Shown here one piece after another: positions 21,792-33,724 of a stretch of 64,000 nucleotides of DNA. The notes under the pieces are model-generated. The model ran no database searches. It was not told where the DNA came from and was given only the letters and a program-made list of their open reading frames with translations. A program made the position numbers and the translations under genes. Each line of letters begins with the position of its first letter. The first letter of the stretch is position 1. Origin of the DNA: Circinella minor (Eukaryota > Mucoromycota > Mucoromycetes > Mucorales > Lichtheimiaceae). The stretch spans positions 62,001 to 126,000 of the forward strand of contig JAEPRB010000021.1 in the NCBI GenBank assembly GCA_016758965.1, given 5' to 3'.

Positions 21792-24700
21792 TTCTATCTC
21801 TTCATTTTTTTTTTAGATTTTTTTTCTCTATTTTAACTCTGATACCACTACATCATTTCATTCATATACTATTATTACGTATTATAATTATTCACCCTCT
21901 TCATTCCGTATGTCTCTATTCCCTTTGAATAATTGTTTTCCGCTTCTTCTTTTTTACATTTGTGCTGAACTATCTTTTTTTTTTAACTTTAAGCCCATAT
22001 TATATACCTTTATTTTCCGCACCTTTATTTATTTGTCTACATTGCAACATGTATGAATATTTTAAGTTTTCATTTTTATGGCTTTTTTTATCCTTTTTTT
22101 TATCCTAACTATTATATAATATACTACTCTACTATATGTGTTAGTTTAATTTTTTCTACTGTTTTTTTTTCTAAATCTTAATAATTACATTAAATATTAT
22201 TTGCTCATCCATTTATACACACTTGGAAAAATTTGTTGACATTATATCCTTTATTTATTTTTAAAATGTTTGTATAAAGTTAATGAGCTTATTAATAATA
22301 TGTATGGTTTTAATACCTAAAGAATAAGTTGGAACAAAAAAGAAGCTTTTAAACTAAATAAGTAATAATGATCTAGGCTTTTTCATCCCCTATGAACTTT
22401 TTTAGATTGATTGTTGTCATTTGCATAAATTGTGTATGTATTGTACGTGTATGCTCATGGTTTTCACCTAATCTACGTATAAACAAAAAAGTCATACGTA
22501 CATAATAATACTATTGATGGTAGGAAACAATAAAATAACCAAGTAAAGGGGAAGTTGTTATATATAGGAATTCGTAAATATATTAAAGTCAAAAAAAAGT
22601 AGCAAATGTAATATGTATGTTATGCTTTTTGTTTTGTTTTCTTACAAAACAAAGTGAATAGTTATCGCGCGATAACAAGATTTTTTTTTATGTTGCATGA
22701 TGTATTATTTCATCATTGACAATATTTCTTTATATCCTACTATCACCTTTCGTAATTTTCAGTCTCCTTTCCATATATTACGTACCACTACTATGTTTAC
22801 TATACTGTTACTACAGCTGTCAGGCTTGTAAAAGTAAACGGTATTTATTTATAGTTCTTCTTCTTCTTCATACTGGTCTGCACCATGATGTAATCTTATA
22901 AGGAGATCTGAATATTTGTATCTTTTTACTGTAAGCACTTTTTTTTTAAAAAAAAAAAACTAGATTAAAGTATTGATAAACGATCTACAAAGTAGGTCGA
23001 TTGACTTGGACCAATATACGGAAGAATAAAAGAAGATAACATTGCTATACTTCTAAATTATCTGTGCAACTATGCATTTGCATAATATATTCATATTTAT
23101 GTTTTTTATATTAAAATATGCAAATGGCAGAAAATATGATTTTATACTATGTATCTTATTGTCTCTTTCACTACATATTAACATATTTTACAAAATGACC
23201 TTTTCTTTATCCCGTAAAAAACCACATGTATATACAAGGCCCCCTTTTAAATCCAACATAATAATTTTTTTTTTATAAATATATAATACGTAGCTTTCCT
23301 ATTAGCTTATTATTCCTCACCCCCTTGTAATACATCATCTCCATTTTTTTTTCTTTCCCTCTTTACGCTAATTGAGAGGTTTAAGTGGATTTTTTTTAAT
23401 ACCATCAATTTAACAACAACCTTAATTGGTTTTACTATTGTTTTTATTTTCTAAAAAAAAAAAAGGTTATCTTCTTGATAATGTTAAACTTTGTGTGTTT
23501 CAACTCTTGAGCCGATATCAATAGCTATAATCATGAGGGTAGATACTTGTTTTCTTATATGAAGAAACGCTAATTTGTTTAAAAAAAATAACCTTATATC
23601 CCTTGTGGTCTCTCACCAATTTCTCCTCATTTTTTGTTATATACTAGCACTTTAGTAGTAGCCCGTTTAACTATATACGTATTATTTATAAAACTATTTA
23701 AATAAAATATATAGGTATATCTTAAAAAAAAAAGAAAAAAATATATATTTAAAGCTATATGATAACAATTATTACACTAATATGACAAGGATAAGTTTTC
23801 ATATAAAAAGAGCTTATGGCATCTTTTTACATATACGTATATATATATATATATATATATAATTATGAATGTTTGTACAGGTTAAAATTTTGAGGATAAG
23901 CTAGCAGATACAGAGCATACATATGCTGTAAGATTTACATATTATTAGATTAAGCTATATAACATTGTATTCACACCGCCTCTTACCCCTAATAATAAAA
24001 ATAAATACTATTTACAATATATTGACAATGGACCAACAATTTGATCAGTTAATTATTCAACAACAAAGAATGTATTCAAATATAGAATAAAATGGTGAGT
24101 AGTTGTATAAATTTATAGAGACAAAGTGTTTCAATAACACACTGACATATTGAATAATAAAGAACACAAACTGTAGTACATCAAGGGGTGAGGAAGAAGT
24201 GTTTATAAAAATAGTGGAAACGAGATAATCTGATTTTTTATGATGTTGTTAATGTTGAAATAAAAAATAATTGCTTTTTACAGTGCGTATCAATCAATAA
24301 CTATAATAATGTACATGGTGATATGCTGGATGAAAAACTTTGTGTAATCTTGAACAATTGATTCTTTTGTTAAAGTTGCCACAGTCGTGCCTTGGATATC
24401 ATCACGTTTTTGAAGAAATTATTGGAAGGGAAAAATTCAAAAGATTATCTAATTGATAGTTAGTGTTGCTTTAATCAAAAAGAAAAATCGCGTTTTAAGA
24501 AATAATCGGCATTTATTGTAAAATGAAGTGCACATATATTGCTTAATTCGTTTGATTTGGTCATTATTGTTTAGCAACGGTTATTCAAGCACAGGTATAA
24601 AGATGCATTGTGAATTCAAATGTGGAAATAATATGTAAAACAACAAAAATGCATAAGGAACAGGTTAGTTCGTTTTTTTTTCTTTTACTTTAGTACTCTC

Positions 24701-25389
24701 CATTCATAACTATCAATAATACGCAATAAAATTAATTTCTACTATATATTATTAGTATGTAATAAATCCGATCACTACGTATTATTAATATAATTAATAA
24801 TAATAAGATCCCAACATGTGATTACCAATATCAGTTGGTAGATAACACCCCCCCCAAAAAAAAAGATAATTCGATCATTTTGTACAACATAAAAGAATAA
24901 TAGCAATAATGAATTGTCATTTTTTATACGAAGGTAATACTAATTTATAAAGCCGATGTTATACATAAACTCCATATATAGTTTCCTCTATTATATACCT
25001 AAAGTATAAGTGTTTAAATAAAAATAATATTGTGGTTCATTTTGCAACAATCAGATTATATAATAGTTATTAAGTTTTGCAACAGAAAGTTCTTTTTTTA
25101 CAATAAATACTGTATGCAGATATCCTGTAATAAATATAAATAAAAAGTAGGATAATTATTAGAAAATCCTGGGTTATATTTCGTTTAATAGTGGATATCA
25201 TAATATAGGAGTAAGAAAATATAAATAAATAGTTGATCCTGTTGTTGCAGAGAAAACTGGCTAATCGACGAAATGAAAATTTGGGTTACAGTAATATGAT
25301 ATTAATTATAGTAGCACAAAAATAACGACTAAAATTTACAGTAACTCCAAAAACTGCCCTGTTGGAAGAGGTGAAGGAAAGTCAAGAAA
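21792..25389. other. 3.6-kb gene desert
   Basis: Very AT-rich. The CT-rich part just after 21792 is probably the homeobox 3' UTR. It contains a perfect 16-bp palindrome at 22661-22676, an (AT)n run near 23838-23862, a C run near 24848-24856 and many short A/T tracts. Open readings at 22716-22901 and 23072-23278 are Leu/Ile/Phe-rich and not credible genes. Confidence 0.5.
22661..22676. repeat. Perfect 16-bp palindrome with CGCGCG core
   Basis: GTTATCGCGCGATAAC equals its own reverse complement. It sits in very AT-rich DNA, just after a small hairpin-like TTGTTTTCTTACAAAACAA at about 22635-22653. A dimeric factor site is possible, but that is inference only. Confidence 0.8.
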
Positions 25390-26160
25390 TTTAGAATCGA
25401 GCTAACAAGAACTCGAGCCCGTGTTTGTTCCCGAAGGTACTTTGAACCATCTTCGATGTACTACACTGTTTTATACAGTAGTGACCTCCTTTAGTTATAG
25501 ACTGTTTGACTTTTGCCAGCAGTGATTTAAGATTTTGGCAAACTTTGCTGAACTCCTTGACGTATTTCGCTTTGTTGACCACAAACAATTCCCAGGTGTT
25601 CTTTGACTACGGTGTAAAGAAGTGTAATTGTGCTCCCCGTCGAGCTGTGGTATATCTTAAGCGTTGGTGGGGCTTCGGACAAGAGGAAAAAACCAAGGGC
25701 AGATAATGGGTGGATTCTTTCGAACAGATGCCCTTGTAAAATTGCAGCAGAAATTAGGGTACAACGTCGTGCCCAGAATCGCGGTTGGTCTCCTTCTCGA
25801 ATGGAAATTCGCAAGGTGCATTGAACCAGGGCTGTGTTGACTAAGTCTTCGACACAAAGGATGACAATGATTGGGGGTTGGTATTGCACTTGAGCGACAC
25901 TTATCGAGTAATGGATAGTAATGGATGACGCGCAGCATAAATTCGTCGCTTACATGCCTCTGAATTTCTCATACAACAAGGGTCAAGTTGATCCTACTGA
26001 ACGTGATATATACAGGAAATCGCACGTGGTATTGTCCATAAAGTCAGATTGTTCAACAATGTAGGTGTCATCGGGTGCATCCGTTAACTTCTCACCATAA
26101 GGCTTATAACATGTTGGTCCTTCAGTAAGATCTTGTTAAACAGGTCTGTGCCAGATGGGT
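25390..26160. pseudogene. GC-richer coding-like relic, possibly a degenerate mobile element
   Basis: Base composition rises clearly above the flanks for about 770 bp, and open readings occur in several frames on both strands. The longest minus-strand reading (25527-25889) includes REGDQPRFWARRCTLISAAI and LFERIHPLSALGFFLLSE. Another minus segment reads CSTSKMVQSTFGNKHGLEF. Further right, minus frames read DAPDDTYIVEQSDFMDNTTC before stops. No frame spans the block and no domain is recognised. The pattern fits an old inserted gene or transposon fragment. The strand and family are uncertain. Confidence 0.35.
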
Positions 26161-26189
26161 GATCTTGATTCAATCTGGATTTCTACACC

Positions 26190-26302
26190 GATCCGTTTTC
26201 GCACGGTTTGGATCGGGATCGGGATCGGATCGTTGTTATATAATTCGAATTGTTAGTAGAATCAGGATCTACAGATCCTTCGGATTTATTTGATCCGTCA
26301 TT
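26190..26302. repeat. GATCGG/GATCC microrepeat cluster
   Basis: A near-tandem run GGATCGGGATCGGGATCGG followed by ATCG starts at 26210. It is flanked by isolated GATCCG words near 26190 and 26297 and ACAGATCC near 26270. It abuts the right end of the GC-richer relic, so it may be an end structure of the same old insertion. Confidence 0.6.
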
Positions 26303-27193
26303 ATAACTATGAATTTATGAATCGAGTTATTACAGCGTTGTAGTAAAAAAAAAAAAGAAGAGGCTGTGCTAAAGAATAAACATATTTCCAAAAAGCGATG
26401 TCGCATATTCTCAAACCAATGCCGCTCCAAAAAAGGAAATCACTACATGTTTTGTATTATAAATGTTTGGGAACCTGTAGTAAGTAAAAATAATTAGATA
26501 ACGACATTATTTTTTGAAATTACTTTTTTTTTTTGGCCAGTTCTTGTATGTGAACGAATAAATGTGTGAAAGATTGTTTTAAGGAGTAAAAAAGTAGAAT
26601 AGCTAGTCAGTTAATTAACAAAAATGTATTTTAAGGCTGATGTAGACATCATCCCACCTTCCAAAATAATTCGAGCGCGAATAATAAATAAAATTGCGCT
26701 CAGACAATTTATTTTCCACAGCAAACTAATATATAATAGTTGTTCCACACGCAATAAGAAAACGTTTACACCCCCTCTTAACCTCATTTGATTTTAGTTG
26801 TCACACGATGCTAATTTCATATATTGACACCATCGACGATCACAAAAGAAAAAAAAATAAAATGAAAAAAAAAATCTTCGGGTAGTAGTAAAAAAAAAAG
26901 ATGAGTTTTACAACGTTTGTTAATTTGTTTGAATATGTATAAAAAGTAGAAGAGATTGAATGATATTGATAAATGTGCGAGTGTGGGTGGGTGACAATGT
27001 GATAATAGTTAATAAGAAGACGAAAGAAGATAAAAAACAATTTGCATATAAAATATAAGATAAACTAGTAGATGGTAAGCCGGCCCGATAAGAAAAAGAA
27101 GAAAATGAAATACGTTTTTGGGGATAGAACAGAATAGAATAGAATATAAAGATAAAGATAATAATAACGTAAATGATATATAAATATATAATA
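26303..27193. other. Intergenic, 3' of the SH3 gene
   Basis: AT-rich, about 0.9 kb. The purine-rich plus strand at 26840-27190 corresponds to the pyrimidine-rich 3' flank of the minus-strand SH3 gene. No gene was seen. Confidence 0.45.
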
Positions 27194-28256
27194 TCAGATA
27201 AACTCGACATATGACTCCGGTACAAGACCAGTTTCATCCATTACATCAGCAATTAACCAGCCCTATTTAATTATATATCTATATTTAATATCTTTTCTTT
27301 TTCTTTATCTCTAAACATAATTAATCCCTCTCAACCATTTTTCAAATCTCATGTAATATTACTTACTGGACATTGCCTATATTGCACCCAGACAGCATCG
27401 CCCGCTTTCATGCCAATTTCATACTCAGTCTCGGGGGTGAAATCATATAGCGCGCGTGCCTGACGACCTGTGAATTCTGAAGATGATAGAGAAATTTGTG
27501 ATAACCTTAGTTCCTCAAGAGGTTCACCATGATGTAGTGGTGACGATTCTGAGTATGCAAAATCACGAACCGTGACAATAATTTCGTCATCATTATTATT
27601 AACATCATTATCGCTTTGTTTAATATCGTTTTTGTCATCATTATCATTTTTAATATCATTAATTTCTTGTTCTTGTTCCTCAGGGAGTTGTTGATGTGCA
27701 ATTGCGCTATTGTTGGTTTTAATCTAATTTAAAAACAAATAAAGCTTTGCTGAGTAACAAAAATAGAATAGAGTCGCCAAGGTAACTATAATTATTGGTT
27801 TTTTTTTTGCCAAGGTGATTTTAAAAATAAAACTATTTTTCTTCACTTACGGAAGCAGTTCTTGTTGATACCGTTATTGTCGAAACCCGCACAGCAGGTT
27901 TGTGGTTACTTTTCTCAATACTGGATACATCTTGAACTTTCTCTAACATGGTCGATGATTTATCATAACACATTTTTTCTTCGGATGAGAATGAGCTCGT
28001 CTCGTCATCGACAACTCCTTCATCGTTATTAGTATTTTTCTTTGTTCGAAAAGATTTCTTTGCGATCGTTCCTTTGCGGGTGAGCTTTAATAAAGTCATT
28101 AATATGAATTTTTTTCGAGATGGTTTTTAATAAAAAAAATATTATTAAATGAGCTTATTTTATTATTATTATTATTATATTAATACATTTATTAAATAAC
28201 ATTCAATTTACCTTTTTAAGCAAAAGAGCCAAAGTAATTGCAGTTGAAAGACTCAT
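27194..28256 (-). CDS. NBP2: SH3-domain adaptor, Nbp2/Skb5-like
   Basis: Exons 28212-28256, 27851-28084, 27367-27723 and 27194-27262 give 234 residues, close to the roughly 236 of yeast Nbp2. The first exon encodes MSLSTAITLALLLKK; the second resumes at LTRKGTIAKKSFRTKKN. The middle is acidic and disordered, with Asp/Asn runs. The C-terminal SH3 domain (about residues 175-234) has the ALYDF motif (RQARALYDFTPETEYEIGMK), then AGDAVWVQYRQCPGWLIAD and ETGLVPESYVEFI, with the conserved Trp and Pro of the ligand groove. Nbp2-type adaptors scaffold phosphatases to MAP-kinase pathways, and Skb5 binds a PAK kinase; that role here is inferred. The poly(T) region upstream (28313-28338) is probably promoter or 5' UTR. 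Confidence 0.82.
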
Positions 28257-31200
28257 TATAATATTAACATATACGAATTGTAAAGGAGGGGAATGGGGTG
28301 TTAAGTTTATCTTTTTTTTTATCTTTTTTTTTTTTTTTGGTTCCTTCTTTATAAAAAGCAAGAGTGTTTTGTTGGAATTGTTATATAAGAAAAGAAGAAA
28401 GAAGAAGAAACGCTTATTGTTTAAAAAATAATTGTTTTTCTTTTTTCTCTCTCTTTTATCAGTTGTCCAAAATACAAAAACAAAACAAAGAAAGCTTTTT
28501 TGTAGAAAGCTGCCTTGTGAAGGCAAAGGGAAAAGAAGAAGAGAGTTATTATCAGAAAATCACCCCCCAAACGCAAAAAAAAGTTATTATATTACGCTTA
28601 GCAACCTAGCCAATGAAATTAACTTCTTTCTATCCCCCGTTTTTGTCGCTTTTTTCTTGTCTCTATTGGGGGGGGGAACAGGTGGGGTATTTTTTTTTTT
28701 GTTGGCAAAAAGTTGACTCATAGACGCGTTTCGTGTTTCATATCATGCATCCCTACCACAGATTGTCTAAAAGTCTCCAACATAGCACTTTTGTTTTTGG
28801 GCCACGTTCACCACAGTATGATTATATATACATCATACATTACTGTTTTGTCATTATTTTTCATCTTGTTTTCAAAAATCCAACAAGCTGTGTTAGACCC
28901 GTGATAACTTTGTCGTCAAGTACTAAAGTTCCCATAGAATTACTTGTGAATGTTCAAAGGAGTGATTTACTTATTTTGTTTAATTAGAATATTGTCATTC
29001 AATAATATTTTATCCACACTAATAATAAGCGTCTCATCTTTATATTTTTAGATGTATTCAAATGAAACTGAACCTTGATATTAGTATTTTCTACTAGGCC
29101 AAGAAGAAATATCTTTTATAATTTAATTATGCAAGGTGTCATAGGTATTATTGTTCAGTAATAACAATGACAAGCCGATTCATAACTGCTACGTACAAAT
29201 ATTTCATAACAAAATGTAGAGTACTCCTTTTCAGATACCCAACAACTTATACTTATAAAGTAAGGAGGTAATAAGAAGATAGCTTGTTATCATATTCCTA
29301 GTCGGGATATAATGTTCGTTTTTGTCTTGACGTCGCAAATAGTAAAATATTGTTCGCTTTTCTTTACTACGACCTCCCTGATGAAATGTCTGCGGAATAA
29401 TATATCATTTCCAAAGTGGTGGAATACATTCTATATTTGTATATCAATAACATGTATTTTTACCCGCAAAAGCTTCATGGAGACAGGACTGATTCATATT
29501 ACGGATATTTGTTAGACAACAACGATATTGATGGAGTTGTCGTATATAGATTCTCTTCCGAATCTTTTATGCTAATTATACATTCCTATCCATCATTTAC
29601 AATTGTTAATTACGGAATTCATTTCTTTTTATCCCAGGAGCCATTTTACGAAAGTTGATTGAAGTTACTCAATTGCAATTTACTACTTTTCTACTGATAG
29701 TCACCGAAAAGTCTTAAACCCTTTCTAGAATTACAATACGCAACAAAATGTAATTGTACATGTCGTGTTGTATAACTCGAGGTTTATTTTTGTTTGTACA
29801 GGAAAGGTGATTAGACTATAGCTTTTTTTTTTTTTTTTTTAGTTTGATGCATACAATAGTTTGTACATTAGTTTCTTTCAAAAAATAATAATAGTCAAAA
29901 TCAAAAAGAATATGTTGTCTATTAAATGGCTCTGAACTTATCATACATAGTGTATACATGATGAAAAATTTCACGCCTAAAGCAACATTTCCTGTGGAAA
30001 TATCTCCACCAACAGCAGTACTTTGCATTTTATCCTTATTTACATTAATAACGGTAAGCTCTTTTTGTCTATAATGTACAACGTAATCAGTCAAAGCTTT
30101 TTTTTTTCTTGATATGTAATACTAATATAAATCTTTATTTGGCTACTTTTCCCTTGATCTATTTTTTAAAATGTGTAAATATTCTTACATATTTAAGACA
30201 ATTTTCAACTCTTATTGTGCTCCTCTTTTTTTTCCAGAGGTAGAAAAGCCGATAATAATATTATTATATTCCATACTAGAATTCACTAATGCTGTGGGTA
30301 ACAAACAAAGAAAAGTTCATAATCCTTGAAACAGCTTTCACAATAACAGAAATTTTAACTGTAAACACAGAAAAGCTTCTTTCTTGTACATTTGGTACTA
30401 AAACTCGACTATCTCAATCTTATTTTGAGTTTACATACACTATTACTAGCATTTACATTATTCAGGAGCAGTGTAGTTGTACGTATCTGTACATCTATAT
30501 TTTACGCTTTACTAACTGTGGGGGATTAGTCATATTGCTGATATTCATATTTATGAATTTCCAGAAAGGTCTTATGTGTTCGTTAATATGTTGGTATGAA
30601 CACAACCGATAAATTGATAGTAGTGAAAATGATTATATTAATAAATGTACGTTTTCTAAAATACGTAAAATAAAAAAGGTATAGCTTTGCTTAAACCAAT
30701 CAATAAGAAAAGCAAACTATTATGTACTAGCAAGATAGATATATGGACATATAAAACATCTCAAATGTGATTTTTTTTAAAGAGAATAAGTATTGACAAA
30801 CGTATATAGCTTTTGAAAAAAGGAAGGCTTAGAAATACATTTAAAATCAAAACAATAGAATACTACATAGTGAAGACGAGTGTGTAGTCGCTAAATGACG
30901 GTGTAAGAAAAAAAAAAGAAAAGCATTATCAATTGCACAGATACCACTAGTGTTATAGCCACATGTTTAAGCATCTCACCTAGTCTAGGAACCAATACTA
31001 GTAATGTAAAACAATTTTCGCTTTTTTAGAATCCCATTGTCTCTGCAAAATGATTTTTCAATAGTGGGAGTTAAAAAGGAGAGGGACGAGGTTTGTTTCA
31101 CACTATCTATATTATTGATTACATACATCGACCTGACTCATTATTGAAAAAGTTGATGATAGTTCCATTTCATTTCCACGGATTATTGTTGTTATTATCT

Positions 31201-31471
31201 TCCACTCAAAATCCTATCCATCAATCAAGAAGCTCACTCCACGTTTGATCCTTTTCTTATAATGAATTTCTTCTGGACCCACAAAAACAAAATAAAACCA
31301 TTCAAGTTATATTTTTTAACTGTCCTTTTTTTTTTATTAGTATGATTATTATTATTATTAGTATTATTAATTAAATTATTCACTAAAACAGTATAAAAAT
31401 GCATAAAAGATTAATATGGAGAAATAAACAAATAAAATTATGGCTTCAGAAAAAATGAAGAAAAAGCGAAC
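28257..31471. other. 3.2-kb gene desert between SH3 and PP2A-B genes
   Basis: AT-rich. It holds a G run (nine G, with a nearby GGGG) near 28668-28686, long T runs near 28310-28340 and 29822-29840, and scattered short ORFs starting at non-ATG codons or encoding hydrophobic low complexity. I see no supported gene. The right end near 31200-31470 is 3' flank of the PP2A subunit. Confidence 0.45.
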
Positions 31472-33724
31472 TCACTTGAATACAAATAAGTTGTTTGCTG
31501 CAGCAACAGCAACAGTATTTTCTTGTGGATGCCATGAAGCATGTAATATTTTTTTGCTAAAGTTCAATTCATCAAGACCAAATGAAAATGCACCATTTTC
31601 CCCGCTATTATCCTTATCACGAGATACAGCAGCTAATTTTTGTTTCCCTCCAGGTCGTCTGCCTGTTTTGAAAGCCCCTTTATCTGCTTGTAGTGGTACG
31701 TCTGTCTTTCCTTCACTATCGTAAATATGGAATGTGTTGCTATACGAACCCGTCAAAACAGATCTAACAAAAGTGAAGAGAGCAATATTAACAATAATCA
31801 AATATTCGATTTCACGTGTTCAAGAAAAACAAGAGTCATATTAGAATCTTGTGCAACAGAACAAGAAAAAAGATAAACTTACTTTCCGTCACCACTAAAT
31901 GTACATTCAAACTTGTCAAAAATGCAATCATTTTCATATAGATCACATAACCTGCTGCGTAACTGATCGTGTATATATATAGTTTCTACAGGTTTATTAT
32001 CCATGTTGATATCCCAAATTTTCAATGTCAAATAATCTCTTGATAAAATATATCGACCATCTTGACTGAATTTAACATCTGACACGGATGAAATAATTTC
32101 AGAAAAGAATGATCGACTTGCTGGGTCTTCTGGTTCTTGATAAACTATAAGCAAAAAAGAAGTCATTGCTCTTTTTTATTAGATACTTGATTCAATTAAA
32201 GCGCTTGTCATATATAAAATATATATGTATATTAACCTTTAGCTTGTTGGTCACATAACGCGGATGCACGCATATCACTGAGTTTAATAGCACCTTTACT
32301 TGAGCTATAGATAAACATGTTACAATGGACAGGATGAAATTCTGCAGCAGTAATGACTTCAGTCAATTCTTCCATATTTGCTGGTTTAATATCCACAATA
32401 TCTAAAGATGAACAAAAACATATCAGTTACATTAGTGAAATTCATTGCGGATAAAGGCGGGACTGTTAAGGAACGTGACTATACTGAAGCTCTGATCCGA
32501 AATGTCAAGGTTCCACAAATTGATCCGTAAATCATCTCCCGACAAATATGTTTCGCTATCCGAGTTTATAGATATCGAATTGATATGGTAAGTATGAGCT
32601 AATATATCAAACAAAACAAAACAAAAATAGATTGAAAGTTGTTAGAATAGTTTGACAGCATAAATCATGAAATGTACCCATATACACTTCTTCCTCCATT
32701 TAGAGAAAACCACGTGTCTTCTTCATAATTGAAGATTTACCATTTGCATAAACTCTCCGGGGAACAGCAGCAATGATTGTGTCATGATGCATTAGCTTTG
32801 GTATACGAAGCGCTGGACCATTCTGTGGTAATGGTACAGATGAAGTTGATGGGATATTGTTTTCTGCTACTACTTTAAGCGATTTTTCAAAAACTTTCCA
32901 AAGCTTGATTGTTTTATCTAAATAACAATAATTCATATGTGTTAGAATTTACAATGGTTTTATGTGTCTGTGCACTGTCTATTGTTGGTTCATACCGTTC
33001 GTAGATAACAAGAAATGGGCCGAATTTTGTCGTTTGCACCACTTGATTTTATTAATCTTCTCTTCGATCTCCAAACTTTTTAGATAATCAAATTCTGCTT
33101 CATGCGATTGAAACTCTGTGTGAAATTTATATTCACAACCTTGTTTCTGTTAAAAAAACATGTGATCCTTTTCTGTTAGAATACATCATCCTCATCAGCA
33201 CCATTATTATTTATATTCAATTCATTATAAGACCCTCCGTTAAAAAAAACATACATCATCGTTGCGTTCGAATAAAACGACTCGGCCTCCTCGATCACCT
33301 GTAGCAAGGTAATCACCTGTGGGATCAAACTCGACAGCAGTAATAAGATCCGCTATTTTTGAAAGAAAAAATGTATCAGTATCTCAACTTTTTTTTTTCA
33401 TAACAGTTCTGGAATACCTGTGCCTTGTGCCCAATTTCCAATACCCCCTCCCAAACAAGGTTGCTATGGGTACTTCCCTCCTTTTTTTGCCCGATATGCC
33501 CGAACATAACTTCAAATCCATATATCCAAAAGGAAAAAATAATACATAGCAAAAAACACAACTCATTCTTTTCCATTCCTCGAGAAATGTTTCATACAAT
33601 GTCGAAAAGAAAAAAAAGGAATAGTAGAAAAGTAAAAAAGAATCTTACCGTCAGTGATGTCATCGGCATCCCCTTTGTCACCAAAACATTGAACGCATTT
33701 CCAACCGTGTTCGTCTTCAGTCAT
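31472..33724 (-). CDS. CDC55: PP2A regulatory B subunit (B55/PR55, Cdc55/Pab1)
   Basis: WD40 beta-propeller that directs protein phosphatase 2A to substrates in mitosis and septation. The start ATG is at 33724 ([20 protein letters not shown]) in exon 33649-33724. The next exon begins at 33352, and several more run to TGA at 31472. Family signatures in order: [64 protein letters not shown] joined to [89 protein letters not shown] and [12 protein letters not shown]. It ends [20 protein letters not shown] plus FK. This matches the strongly conserved B55 family over its whole length. An ORF on the opposite strand at 31440-31724 is a shadow. Confidence 0.95.

Noticed and set aside
22716..23278. 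Two short plus-strand ORFs in the desert
   Set aside because: Leu/Ile/Phe/Tyr-rich composition expected from AT-rich non-coding DNA; no motif.
29312..30612. Several short ORFs (29312-29515, 29416-29658, 29816-30094, 30289-30612)
   Set aside because: Some begin at GTG or TTG, none has a recognisable domain, and they overlap one another; no splice model joins them.
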